From the NCBI GenBank assembly GCA_009823505.1, contig VZQC01006589.1:5747440-5811439 (forward strand): 64,000 nt of DNA, read 5' to 3'. Shown here in pieces: positions 23,110-32,259 of this stretch. The notes beneath the pieces are model-generated. The model was not told the DNA's origin. It did not search any database and was given only the letters and a program-made list of their open reading frames with translations. Numbering within the stretch: position 1 is the first letter of the stretch; every line of letters begins with the position of its first letter. This stretch comes from Rhizomys pruinosus (taxonomy: Eukaryota > Chordata > Mammalia > Rodentia > Spalacidae). The translations under genes and the position numbers were made by a program.

Positions 23110-23507
23110 TGCTGGTTAGTTTTTGTTGTGACACAAATTAGAGTCAACTGGAAAGAGGGGATCTCAACTGAGGAATTCCTTCCATCAGATTGGCCTATGA
23201 CCATGTCTGTTGTGAGGCATTTCTTAATTGCTGGTTGATGTAGGAGGGCCCAGCCCACCGTGGGTGGCATCATCTCTGAGCAAGTGGGCCTAAGCTGAAT
23301 AAGAGGGCTGACTGAGCAAGCCAAGGGAGTAAGCAATGTTCCTCCATCTTCTCTGCTTCAGTGCCTACCTCTAGGCTCCTTCCCTGCTTGAGCTACTGCG
23401 TTGGTTTCCATTGATCAAGGACTTTACGATAAGCTGAAATAAATCCTTTCCTCCCTATGTGGGCTTTGGTCAGTGTTTTATCATAGTAAGAGAAAACAAA
23501 CTTGAAC
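23110..23507 (+). mobile_element. MaLR MT-type LTR
   Basis: Starts TGCTGGTTAGTTTTTGTTG, contains GTAGGAGGGCCCAGCCCAC and AGCCAAGGGAGTAAGCAATG, and ends near GGTCAGTGTTTTATCATAG. Poly(A)-signal-like AAATAAATCC near 23440. Full-length solo LTR pattern. Confidence 0.75.
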
Positions 23508-23559
23508 AGTGGCCAAATATACAAAACAAAACATAGTAGAAATATGTGAAGATTTATTC

Positions 23560-24965
23560 TAGTTTCCTTTAAACTGCTATGACAAAACTCCCTGACCAAT
23601 TCTAACTGGGGGAGGAAAGGGTTTATTCAGCTCACATCTCCTGGATCACAGTTCATCACTGAGGGAGCCCAGAATAGGAACTCAGGACAGGAACCTGGAG
23701 GCAGGAACTGAAGCACAGGCCATGGAGGAATGCTGCTTACTGGTTTGCTCCCCTGGACCATGCCCAGCTTTCTTTTTTTTTTTTTATTTTTTTTTATTGA
23801 TGCTTTGTGTATTTCATACATCATTTTCCAATTCAGTTCAGGTATATTTCCCCTTACCTTCCCCCCACCCTACCCCACCCCATCCCAGATCATGCATTCT
23901 GCCATAACTGTCCTGCATCTTTCTCTCAGTTTTTTTTTCCATTTTTTAGCAATAAGTGATAATTTATGAGTATAAGCATCCTTCATGCAAAACCAACTTG
24001 CAAGCAGTTGTGTCCAAACCCACAGAGCCCTTTGGTCCCACCATCCAGCAGGGGGGGCTTGTATGTTCAATCAAGTTGATCAAATGAGTGTCCAGGTTAC
24101 ATTGCTGCAGTTTCACCACTCACCCCAATCGCAGCCCTTACATTCTACCACACCCCCTCTTCCGCAGATTGTTCCCTAGGCTTAGAAAAGGGGCTCATGT
24201 GGATGAGAAGCAAAACAGTCTACTTTCTCTGGAGCTGCTGTCTTGGTCTCTGGTCAATTCTGGCTGATTTCTTTCATGGACTGACAGTTTGTCCAGGAAT
24301 AACCTTTTGATTCTACTAATGAAGCACAAGCAATCAGATATATAGGTATTCAAACAGTATTAATTGTTATCATAGGTTACTTTGGTATAGACATAGATGT
24401 TTGGATGGTATGTTAATCCATGAATTACATTTTTTCTGTTAAATATATCAGGGTCTTACTATGTCTTATAACATCTCCTGACCATTAGAGGGTGCAAGCT
24501 TGTGTGAAGACTTGACATTAACATGGGAAAGATGTATTGAGACCACACATGCAAGTGTACAGATGGTCTCTGGAATACCAGAGAGTGTTACCAAAGGCCA
24601 CTATACCAATAAAGCAAATACGGGTCTCCTTGAGTAAAGCAAGACTCCTCTGTCAGCACCAGCTACACCTCACCTGCCTGGAAATACTATGCAGCAGAGG
24701 CAGCCATATGCCTGTATATCCCAAATCGAATTGGCTATTGGCTCTCTCCTTGGAGGAATAACCCACGGCTGATGCCACAACCTTGCACCAGCTTGCTTTC
24801 TTATAGTGTACATAACAACCTGCCCAGGGGTGGCACCACCCATAATGGGCTGGACCCTCCCACATTGCTCAACAATCAAGACAATACTCCACAGATGTGG
24901 CCAATTCCTCAACTGAGGCTCCGTCAACCCAGGTGAGTCAAGTTGACACTAAAGCTATCTAACAC
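23560..24965 (-). mobile_element. MT-type LTR split by a retroposon
   Basis: Two halves of one antisense LTR: 23560-23763 (GGAGGAAAGGGTTTATTCAG; AACCTGGAGGCAGGAACTG) and 24803-24965 (CAGGGGTGGCACCACCC; GAGTCAAGTTGACAC). They join cleanly if the insertion at 23775-24787 is removed. It is the reverse-strand counterpart of the LTRs at 23110 and 50089. Confidence 0.75.
23775..24787 (-). mobile_element. L1-tailed retroposon with inverted 5' half
   Basis: The 3' part (23775-24497) is antisense: poly(T) at left, a C-rich tract that is G-rich on the element strand (23861-23886), and a body matching 40990-41480 in reverse. The 5' part (about 24530-24787) is in the opposite orientation: its TTGGAGGAATAACCCACGG and GATGCCACAA match 40960-40990 directly. 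The break falls where the two segments would join, as expected for twin priming. Imperfect TSD: CCAGCTTTCTT (23764-23774) and ACCAGCTTGCTTTCTT (24787-24802). No protein is encoded. Confidence 0.75.
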
Positions 24966-25848
24966 AAGATTCAATACGAGATGAAATTGGGTCTTAAAAA
25001 CAGAGTGCTAGAGAGAAGGCCTGATAATAGACCTCATAAGTTAATACTTTGGGTTCTGAGAATTTTAGTGGCTTATCAAGAGACAATATGGTGGTTATCA
25101 GAGTCACATCTTTGACAAAATAGCAGCTAGCCAAGTTGTAGAGATCAGGCTATATCCCATTGTAAGTTACTCTGTATTGTGTGGAAAGCAGCCAGCTCCT
25201 TTGTGAGTGCAAATTCTGAGTCAGAATGGCTTTGTGTCTTGTTTATGCACATGGATGCCTCCACCTGTCCAACACAAACCATGAGGTTTAGGCCAATAAA
25301 CAACTTTTTGATAGAAACTTACTGATGCCCCACCCCTCCATATTAAGACAAATTCAATTTAAAATGAATCTGATTATTGTTTTTTCTTCCTTTGCTAATG
25401 TCCTGTTAAACATAAGGACATTAATAGAGAACACTCACTTTGCTAAGGAATATGTTATATCACCAATCTGAATCATCAGCTGCTTTGAGGAAAATTACAG
25501 CCTTTTTGTTTCACTATTTCACTGATGGTGTCAGGATGTATACTCCTGAGGTGAATCTGTTCCCATGTCTTGATCTGCTTTTGGTGTTAATTGATGAAGT
25601 TTCTTCCTGTTTAGTTCACTGTCTTCTAGTCCTGTTCCCTTCAGTGACATAAATGTCATTTTTCCCTTTATTCCATCCCCTTCATAGCTGCTTTTGATAT
25701 CCATCCATGTAGGAACCTAAGGTCAGGGAAGGGTTCAGCTGACCTAGCTGACTCTGAAAAGGCCAAAGAGAATGCAGAGACCAGAATACAGTACATTCTG
25801 CTAAGTAGCTTGCTCCTTTAGAAAATGCTTTGTGTTATGTGGCAGATA
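24966..25848. other. No gene or clear repeat
   Basis: Unclassified sequence. A 70-codon reading at 25440-25652 has no recognisable motif. Confidence 0.5.
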
Positions 25849-25854
25849 AACTAG

Positions 25855-26340
25855 TGTTGTCTGGTAGTTGTCGTTTGATGTTCCTTTAAATGTATCGCAT
25901 ATGTGCTGCCTTCTATGAGGAGTTCTTCCCCCCGGACCAGGGCTCGTAGCTCCGCTGTACTGCAAGCCTTGGGATTGTTCCCAGCCAGCTTGAGCCCCAG
26001 CAGGGAAGGTGAGGAAGGTAGGAAGTAAGACCCAGAGGAATAGAAAGAGGGAAAGAGAAATGGACTCAGAGGAGAGACAGGAAATAATTCCACAAGGGAA
26101 AAACTTGATTTATTGATATAACTCAGGGTTTTTATACGGAACCTTGTGGGGGGTTGGGACAGGCGGAATTTCAGGCCATATACTCCAGATCACTACGGGA
26201 GTGTGACAATGCTTTGCCCAAGGCATAAAAGACAATTGGCACCAGGCAGGTGTCACAAGCAAGCAGGATATCAGCAGGAGTCCAGGCTTGGAGGCTGCTT
26301 GCTGACTCTCTTAAGTGCTTCTACCAAAAGAATACCTACA
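25855..26340 (-). mobile_element. ERVK-type solo LTR
   Basis: A 486-bp LTR in reverse orientation, TGTAGGTATTC at its 5' end and ACTACCAGACAACA at its 3' end. On the minus strand it has a TATAAA box (26131-26136) and a poly(A) signal AATAAA (26109-26114). Flanks AACTAG (25849-25854) and AACTGG (26341-26346) give the 6-bp TSD usual for ERVK. A related LTR with attached internal sequence is at 41880-42357. The 102-codon reading at 26146-26454 is not a gene. Confidence 0.72.
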
Positions 26341-26554
26341 AACTGGTTCCTTTTGTGGGCATTCTCCAGGCCCTTTAATGTGTATGCTGGGTCCCTTAAA
26401 TTGAAAGAACTTTTGAGGCACCTTATATTTTCTAAGACCCTCAAAGGGTCTTAGATTGATCCCCAAAGGGAAATTCCAACCACCCCCTTAACCAGCATCG
26501 TGATTTACCTCTTTACCCCCAGAAAAGCATGGGATCTGTATCTTATGCTTTGTT

Positions 26555-27000
26555 TTAGTTATTTATTGCTCCCATAACAAATTACCCAGTTTACCAGCTT
26601 AGAGAACATTCACTTATTACCGGATAGACCTGTATATTAGAAGTCCAACACACAGCTTGTCATGAACAAATCAAGGTATGAGCAGGCCGTGCCCCCTTGG
26701 GGCTCTGGAAATCATGTTTCATGCCTGTTCAAGTTGTTGGCAGAATCCAGCTCCTTGTAGTCTTAAGACTGGGTGTCTGTACATTTGCAGCCTGACAGGT
26801 AAGGTCCACCCTCAGATATTAAAGGCCTTTCTTTGGTTCTCATTCTTAGGACTCCCCATCACAGAGCAAGAACCTGCACACTCAGCCCTTCCTATGCTTG
26901 TAATGTCTGCTCTTCCTCTCTGACACACATTTTTCCTCTGTCCACTGAAGTAAGTCTTCAGCCTTTAAGAATCTATGAGATTAGATTGGGCTCCCTAGAA
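26555..27000 (-). mobile_element. Ancient MLT1-like LTR, antisense
   Basis: Contains CCCATAACAAATTACCCAG and GTTGGCAGAATCCAGCTCCTTG, typical of antisense MLT1-class MaLR LTRs shared by mammals. Strongly diverged; ends are soft. Confidence 0.5.
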
Positions 27001-27029
27001 TAATATAAAATAATCTCCCTCCTAACTTC

Positions 27030-27620
27030 ATGCCCTCTTTTATTTACTCTTGTACTTTGTATTCATTTTTTATTTTTTAACCTTTGAGCCCAATTACTGC
27101 TACCCATGTGCACATATATGTGGGGTCAATCACTGTGGAATTGTAGAACTACCAGTGGTTACCACTCCCAAATAAAATAACTCTCATCCTCTGGCAGCCA
27201 TCAACTGAAAACATCTCCTGAGCTAAGGGTGGATCCTCTGGAGCCCCTCCATCATCCATGATGGAATTTTGACTAGTTGATTTTTTGTGTGGGTATTGTG
27301 CATATAACCACAACTGCTGAGTTCATGTGTGAAACTGCCATTTTGTACCTGGAAGACAGCACTTTACTGCAGTCCTACCATGCTCGTGCTCTTACATTGC
27401 TTCACCCCATCTTCAGCGATATTCCCTGAGCCTTTGGCTGGGGAAGGGAAGTGGATTAAAAGAGACTCATAGCTGTCGAAAATGCTGAACATTAACAACT
27501 GTGAGTGCTCAGCCATAAATATTTTATTGGTGTAAAATGATAGAACACACATTTTGGAATGTGCACTCTCCAGAATGAACTAGTATTTGTGTGACCAGTT
27601 CATACTTAATACCATGCATG
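27030..27620 (-). mobile_element. L1 (Lx-like) 3' UTR, antisense
   Basis: Antisense landmarks: GAGCCCAATTACTGCTACCC, CAGCCATCAACTGAAAAC, GAGCTAAGGGTGGATCC and ATATTCCCTGAGCC. Diverged copy of the same class as 5260-5760. Confidence 0.6.
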
Positions 27621-28011
27621 ACATTCTATTATGAATACCAGTATTGTTCAGACATTTCCTAAGATCTGACATGGACAAAGGTTCTTTAAGAGACTTCTGT
27701 GTTAATCTTTGCTATGTCTAAACTAGCAGAGCACCTACCTCTACATTATTGAAGGCTGCAACTTTGGTTTTTTAACAATTTATTTATAATGAATATATTA
27801 AAATATACATATATACTACTATTAATAATTTATACATACTATATATATCATAATCAAGATCCTAGACCCGTGTCCCCCACATCCCTCCATCCCACCAGAG
27901 CTCATGCATTCTGCCAAACATGCTTTTCATCTCTTTCTCAGTCTTTCTCAATATTCTCCATGTGGAAGTTGACTGTTTTGAGCAGAAGTTCACTGTTTCA
28001 GTCAGTTCTTT

Positions 28012-28166
28012 TTTTTTGGTCTTTTCGAGACAGGGTCTCCCTGTAGCCCCAGCTGTCCTGGAACTCACTCTGTAGACCAGGCTGGCCTTGAACTCACAAA
28101 GATCTGCCTGTCTCTGACTCTTCCTCCCAAGTGCTAGGATTAAAGGCATGCACCACCACTCCCGGC
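28012..28166 (-). mobile_element. B1 SINE inside the L1
   Basis: Full-length antisense B1 (GAGACAGGGTCTCCC to CACCACTCCCGGC). Perfect 14-bp TSD TCAGTCAGTTCTTT at 27998-28011 and 28167-28180, which is L1 3' UTR sequence, so the B1 is younger than the L1. Confidence 0.97.
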
Positions 28167-28195
28167 TCAGTCAGTTCTTTGATGCAGTCCTTTCT

Positions 28196-28232
28196 GTTGT
28201 TGTTTTGTTGTGGTTGTTGTTGTTGTTGTTTC
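28196..28232. repeat. (GTT)n tract in L1 3' UTR
   Basis: Imperfect GTT repeat (TGTTGTTGTTGTTGTTG) within the L1 3' region; the same position in the copy at 39115 has a shorter GTT run. Confidence 0.9.
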
Positions 28233-29171
28233 CAATATGCATCACTCCCAATTGCTTTGGACAAAAGCTCAAGGGGCCGTGCACAAGAAATACTTACAAC
28301 TAAATAATTGGCACTAGCATCCACAGATGAAGGATACCATTTGTCGTTTGTCTCTCTGGGACTGTGATACTTCACTCAGCATGATTTCCTCTAGCTCCAG
28401 CCATTTTCCTGCAAAGCTCATGATGTCATCTCTCCTTACTGCTGCATAGAACTCCATCGTGTAAATGTACCACATTTTCTCTATCGACTCATCAGTTGAG
28501 GGGCATTTGGGTTGGTTCCAGCTCCTTGCTATTGTGAAGAGAGCTGAAATAAACATGGCCGTGCATGTATCTCTGTGCTGGGGTAAGTCTTGAGGGTACA
28601 TGCCTAGGAGTGGTATGGCTGGGTCAGGTGGCAAGTTCATTCCAATTCTTCCAAGGGCTCTCCATGCTGCTTTCCATAGTGGCTACATGAGTTTACATTC
28701 CCACCAGCAGTGGATGAGTGTTCCCCCTTCCCTACAACCTCTCCAGCACTTGATATCATTTGTTTTTTGATCCTAGCCAGTCTTATTGGAGTAAGATGAT
28801 ATCTTAAAGTGGTTTTGATTTGCATTTCCTTAATGATTAGTGATGTTGAACACTTCTTAAGGTGTTTCTCAGACATCTCTAATTCCTCACTTGTGAATTC
28901 TCCGTTCAGCTCTTTACTCCATCTATTGAGTGGGTCATTTGTTTTCTTTCTTCTTTGCTTTTTGAGTAGTTTATATATTCTGGAAATCAATGCTTTGTCA
29001 AGATGTTTCTGCTGTGAAGGTTTCCTCCCACTCTATGGGATTTCTCTTCACTTCCTTGATTGTTTCTTTTGATGTACATAAGCTTTTGAGTTTAATGAGG
29101 TCGAAGGATGCAACTTTGTAAAACAAATAAGTTTTAACCTTGGAATAGACACTAAATTGCTGATTTCTTCC

Positions 29172-29310
29172 ACAGAGGACAGAAAGTATCAGATCCTCTG
29201 GAGCTGGAGATAGAGATGGTTGTGAGCCCACCAAATATGTGCTGGGAACCATGCTCAGGTCCTCTGTAAGAGCAGTATATACTCTTAACATTCAGATATC
29301 TCTCCAGCCT
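29172..29310 (-). mobile_element. B2-like SINE remnant
   Basis: Antisense, short and diverged: AGATCCTCTGGAGCTGGAG, GTGCTGGGAACCATGCTC, and ATATCTCTCCAGCCT at the head. Confidence 0.75.
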
Positions 29311-29319
29311 TAACACCCC

Positions 29320-29702
29320 AACTTTTAAAAAATATTTTATTGTATGTGTATGGGCATATCGTTTGTATAATATATGTTTGAGGTGCACGTACAAGTTGAT
29401 AATTACCAGGAGCAAAACTAGTGAGCCCCACCCTATGCTGAGGAGCTGTTGGCAGTTGATGGGTGCTGCAAGAAGAAGAGTTACTTTTCTTTAGGGATTT
29501 GGCCACTGACAAGTTACCCACGTCCTAGAGATGGCCCCACAGCCATGCACACATGAGCAAAATTTAGTAGACTCAGAGCTAGTCATAATAATAATTTTTA
29601 GAAAACACAGAGTTGGGAGGGAGATGGAGGTAGTCAGGAATTGATAAAATCAAACGTTGGATACATGTATGATGTTTTGAATGAATAAGTAAAAAATTCT
29701 TG
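29320..29702 (+). mobile_element. L1 (Lx-like) 3' UTR and tail, sense
   Basis: Reads as the reverse of the 5260 and 27030 copies (TTGGCAGTTGATGGGTGCTG, ATTTGGCCACTGACAAG). It ends with GAGTTGGGAGGGAGATGG, ATACATGTATGATGTTTTG and an A-rich tail. Confidence 0.6.
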
Positions 29703-29703
29703 T

Positions 29704-29816
29704 ACTGCAGACTGGCCTTAAGCTCTTTATGTAACCCAGCCTGGCCTCAAGCTTTTGATCCTCTTAACTCAGTCTCCAAAGTGATGGTATTACAAGTTTT
29801 TGCCATTCTGCCTGGT
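29704..29816 (-). mobile_element. Old B1-like SINE
   Basis: Antisense, diverged 7SL-derived element: CAGCCTGGCCTCAAGC and AAAGTGATGGTATTACAAG. Confidence 0.7.
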
Positions 29817-30028
29817 AGGGCTTCAAGCAGTTTTAATGTTTGAATAATATATTCCATGATGCACAGGTACTACAGATTCTTCATCCATTCACTAGTTATG
29901 GAAACTTACATTGTTTTCATTTCTTGGCTGAGTCTGTGGTAAAACAGACTTATGAATAAAGATGTTTCCTTGATGTGCTAATTTCACTCACTTCCTTTAG
30001 ATACATGCCTCCTGTGACTGCTAGGGGG

Positions 30029-30096
<68 letters not shown>

Positions 30097-30107
30097 TCAT
30101 TCTTTCT
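30029..30107. repeat. (TTTC)n microsatellite
   Basis: About 20 TTTC units with one interruption near 30099, adjoining the B1 at 30112 and probably grown from its A-rich tail. Confidence 0.97.
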
Positions 30108-30111
30108 TGTT

Positions 30112-30236
30112 TTTGTTTTGTTTCATTTTGTTTTGGAACCCACTATGAAGACCAGGCTGGCCTCAAACTCCCACAGATTTGTCTGCCTCTGCCTCTGGAG
30201 AGCTGAGAATAAAGATGTGGGCCACCATGCTGGGTC
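30112..30236 (-). mobile_element. B1 SINE (diverged)
   Basis: Antisense B1: GAAGACCAGGCTGGCCTC, CAGATTTGTCTGCCTCTGCC and GTGGGCCACCATGC. Confidence 0.88.
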
Positions 30237-30419
30237 CTGCTGGATTTTTTTGAACACATTTTTAAAATATTGTCTTCTAGAACATCTGCACAAACTTCTG
30301 CCAAACAGGCATCTGTGTTTCCTTTTCTACACATCCATAGCCTTGCAAGCACTTACTCTCTTTACATTGTTGTTTGTTTTACCTTTATAGAACTCTTTCC
30401 TAACATCTTATGTCACAGA

Positions 30420-31320
30420 ACCAATTTTTTAAAATTTCTCTCAATGTATATTTTATCGAATTTTTGTTCATTTCATATAATACCTTTTTTAAACCCTTCC
30501 CTATCTGTACCTCCCTATTGATCCACAACAGATTTGCTGCACTTTCTCATACATATCAAGGCCTCCTGAGTCAGGTTTGCTGCACTCTTTCATACATGTC
30601 AAGGCCTCCTGAGTCAAGTTTGCTGCACTCTCTCATACATGTTAAGGACTACTGAGTCAAGTTTGTGTATTCAGATGTCTCTCTGTGTGAATTTATCCAC
30701 TGGAGTCTAGTCAGCCTATCTAGAGTCACTCCTTTAAGGAAGATCAACTTTCCCTCACTCAGCAGTAATGAGCTACCAATAGTTCCTCAGCTAAGATTGG
30801 GGCATGTTGCCCATTTCCACAGTTCTATGCTGGGTTTTTGTCTGGTTGAGTTTACGTGGGCCTTGTTCATGCTGTCACTATGGGCAAGTTCCCTAGAGGC
30901 CTGGAGGACTCTGTTTCCTTAAGATCATGCACCAGCCCTGGCTCTTACAATCTTTCCACCCCCTCTCCACCCCCTCTTCTGCAATGGTTCCTGAGCCATG
31001 GGTGGATGGGTTTTAATATAGGACCTATCTAGGGACACACTCTGCAGTCTCTTATTGTCTATATTTTGGTCCGTTGTGGCCTTCTGCGTATAAGGAAGCT
31101 TCACTGTTGAGAGCTGAAAGATACTTGAGTATTTTCTCTACTCCCTGCTGTGCTATGTTCCATGAACTTTAGATGCTATGCCATGTAAGGTTGGGCATTT
31201 CACAGACACTTATTCTCTCTGTTTGACCAGTCGTGGATCTTTGTAACAGTCTCCATCTATGCAAAAAGAAGCTTCTTTGATGAGTAATGAGTATACTTGT
31301 ACACAAATTTAAGGATCCAT
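30420..31320 (-). mobile_element. L1 (Lx-like) 3' UTR, antisense
   Basis: Landmarks AGATTGGGGCATGTTGCCC, TCTGCAATGGTTCCTGAGCC, CTGTTTGACCAGTCGTGG and AAAAAGAAGCTTCTTTGATG. A 43-bp tandem repeat lies at its left end. The sequence pairs with the copy at 37540. Confidence 0.6.
30532..30660. repeat. 43-bp tandem repeat, three units
   Basis: Three contiguous 43-bp units (30532, 30575, 30618), each with TTTGCTGCACT and GGCCTCCTGAGTCA or a close variant. A fourth unit start (GTTTGTG) diverges. Confidence 0.95.
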
Positions 31321-31324
31321 ATTC

Positions 31325-31870
31325 TTAAATATACAGTAAGAGAGGAGTGGATGACAAAAATATGGTACATCTACACAATGGAGTACTATTCAGCAGTAAA
31401 GAAAGATGACATTATAAACTTTGGATGGAACTCGATGCTAAGTGAAGTAACACAGTCCCAGAAAAACAAACGGCAAATGGTTTTCCTCATTTGTGGATGC
31501 TAACACAAAATCCCCAGTTGAAAGGCAAGCTGAAAACATTATTGTTATATTTCTTTTTATCTGAAAGCAACTATATTGTTATAATGTAAATCGACCCACC
31601 ACTTATTTTCAGACTCTCTAATTACTGTATATGAGTGGAAGGTATGCATTCATATTTTAGAGTAATATAAAATTGAAGGAGGAAAATGTGAATTCCTAAA
31701 CATAAAAAAAGACTGAGAGAAAGATGCAAGACATGTATGGCAGATGCATGATCTGGGTTGGGGTGGGGAGAAGGGAAAGGGGAATATGTCTAAACTGAAC
31801 TGAAAAAAGATGTATGAAATATACAAGACACCAATAAAAGTATTATATTAAAAAATAAAATAAAATAAAG
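31325..31870 (+). mobile_element. L1 3' end, sense
   Basis: ORF2 terminus (IWYIYTMEYYSAVKKDD at about 31358-31408, stop after LICGC at 31503). Then a 3' UTR with GACTGAGAGAAAGATGC, a G-rich tract (GGGTTGGGGTGGGGAG) and CCAATAAAAG plus A-rich tail. Opposite in orientation to the L1 pieces on both sides. No TSD found. Confidence 0.85.
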
Positions 31871-32029
31871 TAATAAAAGAATAAGCATGATGAATCCTCT
31901 CTGGGTCTTGTCCAAGTTATCATCCTTAGAATAAATGTTCCCTTTTGACCTGTATCTAATCAAGAACTCAGTGTTTTATTTTATATGGTTGTTGAATATT
32001 CTCAATGTGTTTTATAGTCACACATGTTT
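31871..32029. other. Short unclassified gap between L1 copies
   Basis: About 160 bp that I could not assign to either neighbouring L1. Confidence 0.5.
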
Positions 32030-32043
32030 TTTCATTTTTTAAA

Positions 32044-32046
<3 letters not shown>

Positions 32047-32075
<29 letters not shown>
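32047..32075. repeat. (TA)n microsatellite
   Basis: About 14 TA units in the 3' region of the antisense L1. Confidence 0.95.
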
Positions 32076-32079
<4 letters not shown>

Positions 32080-32259
32080 ACAAGATTATGTTACAAATCA
32101 AATCTAGACCTGTGTCCCCTCCAAACGCCCCCACCCCACCAGATTCACCCTTTCAGTCAGTTCTTTGATGCAGTCCCCTCTGTTGTTGGTGGTGTTTTTT
32201 TTCCTTCCAATATGCATCACTCCCAACAAGAAATATTTACAACTAGGTTATTGGCACTA

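Larger units (their letters stand above)
27767..29102 (-). mobile_element. 5'-truncated L1 with TSD
   Basis: Antisense L1: 3' UTR at the left (TTCTGCCAAACATGC, TCTTTCTCAGTC), then the end of ORF2. Reverse-strand pieces at 28314-28640 (CPSTDESIEKMWYIYTMEFY) and 28637-28990 are the ORF2 C-terminal region. 16-bp TSD with one mismatch: GAAGGCTGCAACTTTG at 27751-27766 and GAAGGATGCAACTTTG at 29103-29118. Total 1.34 kb including the B1 at 28012-28166. Confidence 0.93.

Noticed and set aside
26146..26454. 102-codon reading over the solo LTR
   Set aside because: It crosses the LTR boundary and is antisense to the LTR's own transcription signals.
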